DNA from: an uncultured Lachnospiraceae bacterium
GTDB lineage: Bacteria; Bacillota; Clostridia; Lachnospirales; Lachnospiraceae
Reading direction: 5' to 3'
Length of the DNA: 19,026 nucleotides
Assembly (NCBI GenBank): GCA_910585605.1
Contig: CAJUFL010000068.1
Coordinates: 1 to 19,026, forward strand
Shown here: positions 1 through 8,296 of the stretch, piece by piece
Layout: each line of letters opens with the position of its first letter
How positions within the stretch are numbered: the first letter of the stretch is position 1
Position numbers and translations under genes: made by a program
The notes under the pieces: model-generated
The model's input: the letters and a program-made list of their open reading frames with translations, nothing else
Database searches by the model: none
Told to the model about the DNA's origin: nothing

Positions 1-48
1 GCTTATTCAAGTGCGCCAATTTATGGTTTTCCTCTACTTTCTTTCACA

Positions 49-1641
49 CTAATCCTCCTCCCCTTCTTCTCCGGTCACTTTTTCCCTTAACACCCTGACT
101 AATTGCCTTGTCTCTACCTTCGTCACTCCGTCTATCTTACGAATCCGGTCAAGCCATTCCTCTCCCATCAGATTTAACTGCTGGACATGGTTGATATTGT
201 TTTCGGGATAAGCCTTGTCATTTCCCCTATTATCTAACGTAATGTGAAAATCACCTTTTTCCACCTTCATTCTGGCATCATATTCAGCATCCATATTACC
301 ACCCAGATTTGCAATGGCTACAAACAAAATGCAGGAAAGCCCCATGGTCAAAATTGTAGTCAGGGTACGCTTCTTATTTCTTGTCAGATTGGAAAACGTA
401 AGCCGCATTACATTAATAGAAGAGTATCCGTTCCGAGTCCCCTTTCCTTTTACACTATCCTCCTGATAACGGAGTGCCTCCATTGGGCTAATTCCCGCTG
501 CAATCCACATCGGCTTTAACAATGACAGGTATACGGTAACAAAGGAAATCATTACTGCCAGCAGCATAAGGGGAAGATTCCATAAAGAAACATGTTGGGC
601 TTCTGTCATGAGCTCATTCTTATAAAAAGTTTCCATCATCCAGGAAAAGCTGAAACTTATTATCAGCAATCCCAGTAATGAACCCACAACTGCCCCTATT
701 CCTGTCAAAATCATTCCTTCTTTTAACAGGATCTTCTGAATCTGCTTTTTCGTTGTCCCAATCGCCCGGAGCTTGCCATACTCCTGAATCTTCTGAATCA
801 GACCAATATAGAATATGTTATAGATGACCAGCACCGAAAATAAAACCACTAAAATGATACCCGCACAGCTCACCCCTATGGTCTCCCATCCCGGATCTAA
901 TATCCACATCAAATAAGCAGTATTTATCACCACCCGGTCATCGGCGATTCCCAGTTCCGTTGCAAGGCTTTTTATCTTTTCTTCCATTTCATCTTCATTT
1001 AAGTTTTCATCATTTTTCACCTTAAAGACCACATTATAGCTTTGTTCCTGCTCCGGTACGTTATTTTCATAAAAAGCTTCCGAGATGTAAGCACCATACA
1101 TTTTTGTAAGCTCATTCCGTTCCCCTTCCTCCCAGAATCCGCTGATCACAAACTCCCCTGAAGTAAAAGCTTCATCTCCTATCCGGTAACGCAGGCTTAT
1201 CTTATCGCCAATCTTTGGATCGTCAAGACCTGCAGCCCTGAAAAATCCCTTCTGTCCTGCAATTTCATTTTCCTTTACCGGAAATGTCCCTTCTGCGGGC
1301 TCCACATGTCCCAGCTGGCGTGCCACAGAATCCGCATAAGAAAGAACACCATCTGCTTTCTCCAACGGAACCTCACCCAGACTTCCGGTTCTTCCCACAT
1401 CATAAAATTCCCCGTGAATCTTTACTTTTTCATAAACTTCCTTACCTGCTCTGGCAAATCCTCCAAAATGTTCTCCGGTATGCATGCCCGCATTCATTTT
1501 ACTTTCCTTAATTACCCCATAAGCAAACAGTGTAATTATCGTCAACAGCATCGTCGTCAGTATAATCGAAATGCTGATTAACAAAGTCCTGCTTTTATTT
1601 TCTTTTAAGTTGGCTACTGCAATCTTTGTCGTTGTTTTCAT
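49..1641 (-). CDS. ABC transporter permease, MacB/FtsX type, C-terminally truncated
   Basis: This is the membrane subunit of a MacB/FtsX-like exporter of the kind linked to peptide-antibiotic sensing. Hydrophobic segments appear at about residues 20-45, 255-283, 308-333, 354-382 and 428-446. An extracellular domain lies between the first and second (about 46-254), and the typical FtsX core (KIQEYGKLRAIGTTKKQI) follows the second. Members with two FtsX halves are usually about 750-850 residues. This one starts its second half (NLTRNKKRTLTTIL) and stops at residue 530 after GEEGEED, so the second extracellular domain and last three helices are missing. The start ATG directly follows the ATPase stop codon (TAAATG), which implies translational coupling. 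Just past its stop, a GGAGGAGG site precedes a GTG at position 47, so another reading frame may begin there. Whether the truncation is genuine or a frameshift near the window edge cannot be decided here. The family assignment is firm; function in this truncated form is doubtful. Confidence 0.85.
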   Translation of the reverse strand: MKTTTKIAVANLKENKSRTLLISISIILTTMLLTIITLFAYGVIKESKMNAGMHTGEHFGGFARAGKEVYEKVKIHGEFYDVGRTGSLGEVPLEKADGVLSYADSVARQLGHVEPAEGTFPVKENEIAGQKGFFRAAGLDDPKIGDKISLRYRIGDEAFTSGEFVISGFWEEGERNELTKMYGAYISEAFYENNVPEQEQSYNVVFKVKNDENLNEDEMEEKIKSLATELGIADDRVVINTAYLMWILDPGWETIGVSCAGIILVVLFSVLVIYNIFYIGLIQKIQEYGKLRAIGTTKKQIQKILLKEGMILTGIGAVVGSLLGLLIISFSFSWMMETFYKNELMTEAQHVSLWNLPLMLLAVMISFVTVYLSLLKPMWIAAGISPMEALRYQEDSVKGKGTRNGYSSINVMRLTFSNLTRNKKRTLTTILTMGLSCILFVAIANLGGNMDAEYDARMKVEKGDFHITLDNRGNDKAYPENNINHVQQLNLMGEEWLDRIRKIDGVTKVETRQLVRVLREKVTGEEGEED

Positions 1642-2310
1642 TTATGCCACCACCTTACCGTCTTCAATGACTATCATCCGGTCTGCCATTTGTGCAATCT
1701 CTTCATCATGTGTAATCACCACCAGCGTCTGTCCATACTTCTTTGCTGATAATTTTAAAAGGCTGATTACCTCATTTCCGGTCTTGGAATCCAGATTTCC
1801 GGTAGGCTCATCTGCCAGAATAATATCCGGTTTCGATGCTATGGCTCTTGCGATTGCCACTCTCTGCTGCTGACCACCGGACAGCGTACTTGGCAGGTTT
1901 TCTATTTTCTGCTCCAATCCCAATGTATTCAAGATATCATTTACAAATGCATCATCTACATCCTTTCCGTCCAGTCCGATGGGAAGCACGATATTTTCCC
2001 ATACATTTAAGGACGATACCAGATTAAATGCCTGAAAGACAAATCCTATCTTTCTTCTGCGAAATACCGCAAGCTCTTCCTCCTTCAACTGAAAAATATT
2101 CTTATTTCCAATAAACACGTCTCCGCTGGTAGGCAAATCCAATCCTCCCAGCATATGGAGCAGGGTACTTTTTCCTGAACCGGATTTCCCGACTATCGCA
2201 ACAAATTCTCCCTTTTTAATCTCTATACTGGTATTGTCAATCGCTCTTACCTCGTTTTCCCCTTTTCCATAAAATTTACATAAATTCTCTGTTCTTAAGA
2301 TTGTATCCAT
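1642..2310 (-). CDS. ABC transporter ATP-binding protein, MacB/LolD family
   Basis: This cytoplasmic ATPase powers the permease encoded immediately downstream. The chosen start (MDTILRTENL) has AGAAAGGAAG a few bases upstream and gives 222 residues, the normal length; an in-frame ATG 15 codons earlier lacks such a site. Visible motifs are Walker A GKSGSGKST (about 41-49), Q-loop FQ (92-93), signature LSGGQQQR (143-150), Walker B IILADE (163-168), D-loop NLDS (172-175) and H-loop H201. The GKSGSGKST and ADEPTGNLD pattern is typical of the MacB/LolD/BceA branch. Exporters of this branch are often controlled by an adjacent two-component system; the only kinase here lies about 15 kb upstream on the same strand. 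All catalytic motifs look intact, so the protein should be active even if its permease is not. Confidence 0.95.
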   Translation of the reverse strand: MDTILRTENLCKFYGKGENEVRAIDNTSIEIKKGEFVAIVGKSGSGKSTLLHMLGGLDLPTSGDVFIGNKNIFQLKEEELAVFRRRKIGFVFQAFNLVSSLNVWENIVLPIGLDGKDVDDAFVNDILNTLGLEQKIENLPSTLSGGQQQRVAIARAIASKPDIILADEPTGNLDSKTGNEVISLLKLSAKKYGQTLVVITHDEEIAQMADRMIVIEDGKVVA

Positions 2311-2382
2311 AATACTCTTCCTTTCTGTGATGATTCCTATTATGTTTTTTATCATAACCCTTTATTCTTTCATTTTGCTTTC

Positions 2383-2420
2383 AAAAAAGAAAAAGAAGTC
2401 TTACGGTTTTGTAAGACTTC
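2383..2420 (-). terminator. Intrinsic terminator or attenuator upstream of the ABC operon
   Basis: A perfect 10-bp inverted repeat, GAAGTCTTAC/GTAAGACTTC (2395-2404 and 2411-2420), has a 6-base loop. On the minus strand it is followed by TTTTTCTTTTTT. It ends about 70 bases before the ATPase start. It would stop transcripts coming from the island. If the ABC promoter lies upstream of it, it could act as an attenuator; no convincing promoter is visible between it and the gene. Confidence 0.85.
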
Positions 2421-2783
2421 AGGGGGGGATATCTCTTAAAAATTCTCTTATCTTGTTGGATGCCCCTGTTTTGAGGCTTTAAAAAGGCTTGAAGAAATCA
2501 TATCTTTTCATATGTTTTCATATTTTTTAGTGAAGCTGTGTAAACTAATCTTTTTTGTATATTTGAAGATATGAATATACTTAGACAAAATAGATTTGAC
2601 ATTACTGCAATTCATATCCCAATATATATTATAATCATTTGGATAGATTGCATCAATCAAACATTAGTGAAGAATTCGTGTGCTGATTATTGAAATGGGG
2701 GATTAGGGGCGAAAACCCCTAACAAGCGAATTTGGCTATCCAAATTCAGTGCTTGGTAAGACATAACTGTTCTGTATGTAAGT
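2421..2783. other. Gene-free stretch with two abutting hairpins (possible oriT or element end)
   Basis: No credible gene lies between the ABC-side terminator and the R-M operon terminator. The stretch has a run of seven or more G at about 2422-2428, AT-rich sequence, and a structured block at 2703-2755. Hairpin 1 is TTAGGGG/CCCCTAA with a CGAAAA loop (2703-2722). Directly next to it, hairpin 2 is CAAGC-GAATTTGG/CCAAATTC-AGT-GCTTG with a CTAT loop (2723-2755). Neither hairpin is followed by a T-tract on either strand, so they are unlikely to be terminators. Abutting inverted repeats of this kind occur at transfer origins and element ends, but no relaxase or recombinase gene is in the window, so the role is open. 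Confidence 0.5.
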
Positions 2784-2823
2784 AAAAACATGGTCGATTA
2801 GATTAATATCTAAAAGACCATGC
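2784..2823 (-). terminator. Intrinsic terminator of the R-M operon
   Basis: On the minus strand CATGGTC pairs with GACCATG (2816-2822 and 2789-2795). An inner stem TTAGAT/ATCTAA with an ATTA loop continues it, and TTTTTAC follows. It lies about 20-60 bases past the stop of the nuclease-like gene, as expected for the operon's end. Confidence 0.85.
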
Positions 2824-2839
2824 TATATGATTTCTTATA

Positions 2840-3511
2840 TTATGAAGATATTACGCTTGAAACATTATAAAAAATATGGCTTAAAGACAGTTGGTTAGTA
2901 TAAACGCTTTCACAAAGATAATAGTCTTTAGAATTCACAATAGGGGTTATATCTTTAGCGATAATGCCACCTATCTTTTTGGTATGGATATCGGTTATTG
3001 CACTAATAACAACAGAACAATCAATATCTTTTACAAGAAAGCCAAGCATAATATTCTGATTATTATACGATGAATATTTGGGAGTATCTCCAACAAATCT
3101 ACATATACCTTCATCGACATATTTTTGATTTAAGGATTGCGTTCCATCAAGGCGCTTACATTCTACAATATAATAATCCTTTGGGTTACTTAACCAGTTG
3201 CTAGAAAGAACTCGTATATCAGTTCGTCCAATATATGTATTGGTGTCCACATCATAGTTTTCAAGAACTTCTGGAAGAAATCTAATCGGTACATCAGATA
3301 ACCCAATAGTAAAACGAACATTTTCATTCTCCAGATAGTTTTCTAACAAGTGTGTTCGAATTTTTTCTTCATGGTTTGGAATCCTTAATTTATTTGAACA
3401 ACCGTTTTCTATCATCAACTTACAGCTTGTAATCAATGTAGTGATAATTATATTGTAAAAGTTTTGCTTAAAATTTTGGTTTAGTAATTGATTTTGAAAA
3501 CCTCCCATCAT
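2840..3511 (-). CDS. PD-(D/E)XK-like protein, probable restriction subunit partnered with the methyltransferase
   Basis: This 223-residue protein is encoded directly after a DNA methyltransferase, with a 4-base ATGA overlap and a GGAGG site inside the methyltransferase's last codons. A PD-(D/E)XK pattern is visible: D98 in GRTDIRV, then 18 residues later the strand YYIVECKR with E117 and K119. The helix HEEKIRTHLLENYL (about 47-60) can supply the preceding conserved Glu. This arrangement fits the DNA-cutting subunit of a two-gene restriction-modification system. The remainder resembles no family I can name. It could instead be a nickase or a regulatory nuclease-fold protein. Translational coupling argues that it is made in proportion to the methyltransferase and may form a complex with it. 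Its base composition is AT-rich like the rest of the operon. Confidence 0.75.
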   Translation of the reverse strand: MMGGFQNQLLNQNFKQNFYNIIITTLITSCKLMIENGCSNKLRIPNHEEKIRTHLLENYLENENVRFTIGLSDVPIRFLPEVLENYDVDTNTYIGRTDIRVLSSNWLSNPKDYYIVECKRLDGTQSLNQKYVDEGICRFVGDTPKYSSYNNQNIMLGFLVKDIDCSVVISAITDIHTKKIGGIIAKDITPIVNSKDYYLCESVYTNQLSLSHIFYNVSSVISS

Positions 3512-6456
3512 TCATCACCTCCCGAAGTAGACATAATTTGGTCTATTACATCGGCAAGATCAATCTCGGCAACAGCAGGATGCCAATTTTTATAGAAATT
3601 AGGCTTAATGATAAATAATGAATTTGTACTAAAGTGTATTACATCACGTATTTGATAAAATTTGTCATTGTGTTCATACACCGAAAATTTGGCAAGCAGT
3701 TTCTTTTCGTCGTCTGCTTCATTTGCAATTAATATTTCAGTAACAGGCTTACTGTCATTAATATGTAATTCAAATACGGCATAGTAATTTCCGATATTGG
3801 GATATAATGTAACAGATACATATTTGTTGCTCGGATTATATACCAGAGAAAACTGCTTAACGAAACATTCACTATATTTTTTTAAATCATCAACAGATAC
3901 TGTTCTATATGCTTGACTTTTAATAGAATTCGTTAATTCTGGAATTTGTATGTTAATAGCATAGTCCACGAAGTTATTATGCTCCAACCCAAATTCTTTT
4001 AAAATCATATCATCAAGTTGCTTTACGTCACTATCTTTATCATAATCACATAATACATATTGTTTTTGTTTGTTCAGCATGGTTTGGATATGGTCAACTT
4101 TATCAACAACTTTCTCAGAAAATAAGTACGGATACGATAATACCTCGTCCATAAATCTTTGCTCTCGCTCTATTCCAATAGATGTGCCAATCATAAGATT
4201 CAAATAAGCATACAATGATGAATTTAGCAACCCCACTAAATTTAGCAATAGACTCTTTTGCTCATTAAAACCTTTAAAAATATACATCGTCTTTTTAGAA
4301 ACAAAGGAATCTTCACTATATGCTGCTTTAAGCTTATAGGTATTACAATCTATGCCCGTTGGAGTTAAAACATATGGTGGTTCAAAGAGCTTACTATCTC
4401 GAGGACGATGTACTTTAGATTTACTAAAAACCGAAGTGCAAGAACTGTTTACAATAAAGTGTTCAACTCCGTTTTGAGAATCCAAAAGTTTACGTCCCAG
4501 TAAATGTGTTGCATCTTTCTTATCTCCATCTTGATACTCTACGCCAGCACCTTTAACAATTGAAGGGGTTTGTTCATCTAATGTCTGCCCTATTGTAGGG
4601 TATTTACTTTTAAGCTTTATAATAGTCTCTAAATCATAACTACTACCATAAACAATTGTTTTCCAAGCCCAATCGTAAGTAAATAGTAGGGTTTGAGGTA
4701 TGCTTTTAATATCATTTTTTTCAACACAAATCACATGAAATAGTCTAAAAAAGATATTTGGCTTAACTGATGTATAAGTAAAGTTATGATTTAAGTTGTT
4801 CTGACAATTATATTTGAATACAACAATAGCAGCCGGGGCATCAGCATTCTCGAATATCAATTTTCTTACTGAAGACAGTTCTACTATATCACAGATTTCT
4901 GTTTCTTTTAACATGAACTTACGAAATTTAACCGCTGGCTTTTTTTGATTATAAAGTAACTTCGAGTGTAGAATAAAACAGCAAGTTGTATTGACTGTAC
5001 AAAAATCCTTTGCACGGAACACAAAGCTTCTACTGATTTCATTATTCTGTTGCTTATCGGCAAATCCCTTTGATTTGCAATAAGACATATGTAACCCAGT
5101 TTTCACATTACCCCATGGAGGATTTCCAATGATATAATCAAAAGCAATATTTTTTTCTATCAAAGATTTTAATTTCTCTTCATCAAAAAAATCGCTAACA
5201 AACAAATTCTCTCCTTTTAAATTCGGCAAGATAAACTCAGAAAGGGTTTTAGGATCTTTATAATCCAATATGGTTAAATAAAGGGAAAAAATCGTTACAT
5301 CAATGGCTTCTTCGTTAATATCAATACCGTAGATATGATCTGTCAAGAGTCGCTTTAGGACAGCGTCATCATCACAATAAAGCTTTTCACCCAAATTTTC
5401 TTGGATTATACGCCGATAACTATCTACAAGGAATACGCCAGATCCGCAAGAAGGGTCTAAAATTGTAAACGAGGATTTCTCTTTTATGGTTTTCGTAACT
5501 GTTCTGTCTAAAATATATTCAACTAAATAGTTTGGTGTGTAAAACGCATTATCTTTGTCGCGTGTTTCTTTACCAAGAAGTATTTCATAAATATTGCTAA
5601 TCAATTCAACTGGTATAATATTAAAATCGTATAACGCAAACAAAGATAGCTGTTTAGTATTTAATATTTCTTTACCTGAAAAGAAGTCAGATAACAGAAT
5701 AAATATCTGTGCGGTAAGTTCCGTACAATCTATTTCATCTTCTAACTCAAACAGATTTCCATTAAACTTTTCTTTCAAATGAGCAAATAATTTGTAAACA
5801 TCATTTTTGTTACTAACTATTCTTAAAAATTCTTTTTGAGACTGTGAAATATCCGTTGAAAAATTTCCATAATCTAAATCTACGCCTCTATCAATAAGAT
5901 AACGAATAAAAATTAACCGAAGAACAAGTTTTGTCGCAAACTGTATATGATAGGTGTTTTTCAATTCATTTGTTAAAAATGAAATGTTATCCAATAGACT
6001 TTGGTTTAATTTAGTTCCTGAATAAATTTGGTTATATTTGTTCCAAAAGATTGGATTAGAAATCTGCCAGTAGGAAAAATCCGAGATTTCATTGCAATCC
6101 TCTGTTGAATATGCTTCAATTTGTTTTAGTATATAGTTTGAGTCATCTAACGACAATCCATTAAATATTTTTACTGTGCTCTCATCACAAAAAATTGCGA
6201 CAGGAATTTGAGCATTCCAAACTTGTTTACTAACTTTTTTAAATGAAATATCATCATTTATTACCTTGTCAAAAAACAACACAAATGGAGCATTATCAAT
6301 AATGTATGCCGCATATGGGTTTATCTCTTTTAATATTCTTTTAAACTGCGGAGATATAGGAGCGTTTTGAAATTTATTAGACATAAAAAGATTACCAGAA
6401 GACTTATAGCCTAATTGAATAATTATTTTATCAATCGGTAATTGAAATGTTTTCAC
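3508..6456 (-). CDS. N6-adenine DNA methyltransferase of a restriction-modification system (982 residues)
   Basis: This is a large class I SAM-dependent DNA methyltransferase. A motif X-like segment AFYTPNYLVEYIL is at about 305-316, SAM-binding motif I DPSCGSGVF at 334-342, a GIDI acidic strand (motif II-like) at 377-380 and catalytic motif IV NPPW at 445-448, which indicates N6-adenine methylation. The region before residue about 300 is helical, with a segment (PVAIFCDESTVKIFNG, about 85-100) like the N-termini of large type IIG/Eco57I-like enzymes. The region after about 550 would hold target recognition. I see no nuclease motif in it, so cleavage is presumably done by the PD-(D/E)XK protein it overlaps downstream. 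The start is GTG with an AAGGAGG site 7 bases upstream. An XRE regulator-like frame precedes it by 11 bases. Type IIG/BREX-like labels are possible, but the partner BREX or DISARM genes are absent. Confidence 0.9.
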   Translation of the reverse strand: MKTFQLPIDKIIIQLGYKSSGNLFMSNKFQNAPISPQFKRILKEINPYAAYIIDNAPFVLFFDKVINDDISFKKVSKQVWNAQIPVAIFCDESTVKIFNGLSLDDSNYILKQIEAYSTEDCNEISDFSYWQISNPIFWNKYNQIYSGTKLNQSLLDNISFLTNELKNTYHIQFATKLVLRLIFIRYLIDRGVDLDYGNFSTDISQSQKEFLRIVSNKNDVYKLFAHLKEKFNGNLFELEDEIDCTELTAQIFILLSDFFSGKEILNTKQLSLFALYDFNIIPVELISNIYEILLGKETRDKDNAFYTPNYLVEYILDRTVTKTIKEKSSFTILDPSCGSGVFLVDSYRRIIQENLGEKLYCDDDAVLKRLLTDHIYGIDINEEAIDVTIFSLYLTILDYKDPKTLSEFILPNLKGENLFVSDFFDEEKLKSLIEKNIAFDYIIGNPPWGNVKTGLHMSYCKSKGFADKQQNNEISRSFVFRAKDFCTVNTTCCFILHSKLLYNQKKPAVKFRKFMLKETEICDIVELSSVRKLIFENADAPAAIVVFKYNCQNNLNHNFTYTSVKPNIFFRLFHVICVEKNDIKSIPQTLLFTYDWAWKTIVYGSSYDLETIIKLKSKYPTIGQTLDEQTPSIVKGAGVEYQDGDKKDATHLLGRKLLDSQNGVEHFIVNSSCTSVFSKSKVHRPRDSKLFEPPYVLTPTGIDCNTYKLKAAYSEDSFVSKKTMYIFKGFNEQKSLLLNLVGLLNSSLYAYLNLMIGTSIGIEREQRFMDEVLSYPYLFSEKVVDKVDHIQTMLNKQKQYVLCDYDKDSDVKQLDDMILKEFGLEHNNFVDYAINIQIPELTNSIKSQAYRTVSVDDLKKYSECFVKQFSLVYNPSNKYVSVTLYPNIGNYYAVFELHINDSKPVTEILIANEADDEKKLLAKFSVYEHNDKFYQIRDVIHFSTNSLFIIKPNFYKNWHPAVAEIDLADVIDQIMSTSGGDE

Positions 6457-6467
6457 AATGCACCTCC

Positions 6468-6683
6468 TTAATATTCATTATCTATAAATAGCAAATATGT
6501 ATCTATTTCAAGAGAATCTGCTATTTTCTGAACATTATCTAAAGCAATGCTTCTCTTTCCTCATTCAATAGCACTTATATATGTTCTGTGAAGTCCAGCT
6601 CTGTCTGCAAAGGCTTCTTGTGACAGTCCGAGTGCGGTTCTATATTTTTTTAAGTTCATCGAAAAGACACAAATTATATCCAT
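6468..6683 (-). pseudogene. XRE/C-protein-like regulator of the R-M operon, interrupted by an in-frame TGA
   Basis: Read on the minus strand from ATG 6683 this is a 71-codon HTH_3 (Cro/C1-type) frame. It contains NLKKYRTALGLSQEAFADRAG (helix-turn-helix), then HRTYISAIE, a TGA at 6561-6563, then GKRSIALDNVQKIADSLEID and a TAA just before the methyltransferase ribosome site. Relatives read IE-x-GKRN at this point, usually with Arg, so a single CGA-to-TGA change explains the stop. Controller (C) proteins of this size and position set the timing of methyltransferase and nuclease expression in R-M systems. The frame is preserved on both sides of the stop and has a good GAGG site, which suggests a recent mutation, readthrough or a sequencing error. 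TGA serves as a normal stop elsewhere in the window, for example in the methyltransferase gene. Confidence 0.85.
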
Positions 6684-6702
6684 ATTTTACCTCATTACAT
6701 TT

Positions 6703-6732
6703 AGTATAAATCATATGAATACAATTAGTCAA
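6703..6732 (-). promoter_or_regulatory. Promoter of the R-M operon
   Basis: On the minus strand the -35 box is TTGACT (6727-6732), the spacer is 18 bp and the -10 box is TATACT (6703-6708). It lies about 20 bp upstream of the regulator's ATG and its GAGG site. The IS left end begins only about 10 bp upstream of the -35 box, so the core promoter is intact but any upstream control sites would have been displaced. Confidence 0.7.
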
Positions 6733-6836
6733 CAGACGATAGCGTAAATTTACTGTAGGAATTAAATAGACAGACCTGCCCCAAGACCATTTCTTAGATT
6801 AGTTCACTGCCTTATTTTATTCCTTTTTGTATTTTA

Positions 6837-8294
6837 TTACAACCCCCAGATATGATTCTTAAAATTAGCAATCTTTTTTATCTGGGGATAGGGTATTGTA
6901 TATACCGGCATATCAGCCATTGACCCTAAACGTTTTTTGTCTGCATTTTCCATTTTTATCATATCCCCTGCACTTAATGCCGGCAGCTCTGCCCCGGCTG
7001 CCTGTTTCCATTCCTGACTCTGATATCTTACAAGTTCCAGCATATTTCCTTTATTGTAATAATATATCCTGAGATGTGCCATTTTATCAGCACCTGTCTT
7101 ACTCCATCCCAATGGTCTTGAACTCATTCTGTCTGCAAAAACATGACTGACATGACCTTCAGCACTGCATTCTATTTCGGCATCTTTATTCTTCTGCTGC
7201 TCCATGATACCTGTCCAGTTTTCCAGAATATATGTCCTGGCAGCTTCTACGGTTCTTATTCTGGATTCACCTTCTGTAACATTTAATATACGCTTAAATA
7301 CACCCTCTGCATACTTCTTCCTGCGTTTGCGGATCGCACCGTATATTTTGCTCCTTGTATCCTCGACACATTCCAAAAGGTGTGATGTTGCACCGATGAT
7401 ATACTTATGCATATGAAATTTATCCAGCACAAATTTACCCTTATCCAGCAGTCTGGCACCTGACTTGATCCAGACAGCCCCGTCACCATTGACAAAGATC
7501 TTCTTCAGATATTCTGTGTCATAGCTTCCGTCTATATAATCCCACACTTCATCCCACAGAACCCTGTTTCCCTCGGTTCCTTCATACACTCCGCCAAAAT
7601 ATCTGGCATTTACAAGCTCATTTCTTCCATTTTCATTCGTGATCCCTTCGTACACATATACAATCTTTGGCATAATTGTATTGCTGCGTCTTCGTTTTCT
7701 GATATCTCCCTTTTTATCAAGATACTGCAGTGAAACATGATCCTCATCACAGTCAATATACAGATATCTTAACTGTTTCTTTTCTCCCTGAGGCTTTGCC
7801 AATGGAAACCTTAAAACATGGATCTTGTTCATTACGGTTTCTCTGCTTACATTTTCAAGACCAATGCTTGCATTTTCACCTCCCTTTCGGTAACTGCTTT
7901 CCACAGCTTCCTCCAGAATCTTCGCTTCCGCATCCTCTGTCATTCTTGCGTGTTTTTCAAGACCCATATACCGGTCCAGCAGGTATTCACAGCTGCCAGT
8001 CTCTTTATTCTTAAATAACGTTTTGTGGTATGTGATACTCCCAAGGCTGGTCAGAAGTGTGGTTTCATCCCGGCGGACAATGTACCAGTTTTTCTTTCTG
8101 TCAGTACTTTTCCTTAAATATTCATCATACATTTCCAGTTCTTCTGCCATGATGGAAAGACCAAGACTGACAACTCCATCTGTTACACCATAAACCATTT
8201 CTGCTATCTTTGTTAAATCTGCTGAATAATCAATAAAAATTTTTTCTAAATCTTTTGTTCCTTCTTTGATAAAATGTTGTATACTATTATACAT
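6837..8294 (-). CDS. ISLre2-family transposase (UPF0236-type)
   Basis: This 485-residue DNA transposase has normal length for the family and apparently no interruption. Recognisable features are the conserved block YLYIDCDEDHVSLQ followed by PKIVYVYEGI, a central FVNGDGAVWIKSGA/LDKFHMHKYI segment (acidic and His residues typical of the family core), and the Cys/Gly-poor C-terminus CSAEGHVSHVFADRMSSRPLGWS that is highly characteristic of ISLre2 transposases. The start MYNSIQHFIKEG is chosen because AAGAGG lies 7 bases upstream; the longer frame begins inside the IS leader without a site. The leader can fold so that this ribosome site is paired (see the regulatory entry). Codon use is less AT-biased than in the adjacent R-M operon. 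Confidence 0.92.
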   Translation of the reverse strand: MYNSIQHFIKEGTKDLEKIFIDYSADLTKIAEMVYGVTDGVVSLGLSIMAEELEMYDEYLRKSTDRKKNWYIVRRDETTLLTSLGSITYHKTLFKNKETGSCEYLLDRYMGLEKHARMTEDAEAKILEEAVESSYRKGGENASIGLENVSRETVMNKIHVLRFPLAKPQGEKKQLRYLYIDCDEDHVSLQYLDKKGDIRKRRRSNTIMPKIVYVYEGITNENGRNELVNARYFGGVYEGTEGNRVLWDEVWDYIDGSYDTEYLKKIFVNGDGAVWIKSGARLLDKGKFVLDKFHMHKYIIGATSHLLECVEDTRSKIYGAIRKRRKKYAEGVFKRILNVTEGESRIRTVEAARTYILENWTGIMEQQKNKDAEIECSAEGHVSHVFADRMSSRPLGWSKTGADKMAHLRIYYYNKGNMLELVRYQSQEWKQAAGAELPALSAGDMIKMENADKKRLGSMADMPVYTIPYPQIKKIANFKNHIWGL

Positions 8295-8296
8295 GG

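Noticed and set aside
8..18. AAGTGCGCC near the left edge as a MOBQ/RSF1010-like nick site
   Set aside because: Only nine bases match, there is no inverted repeat beside it, and no relaxase gene is visible.
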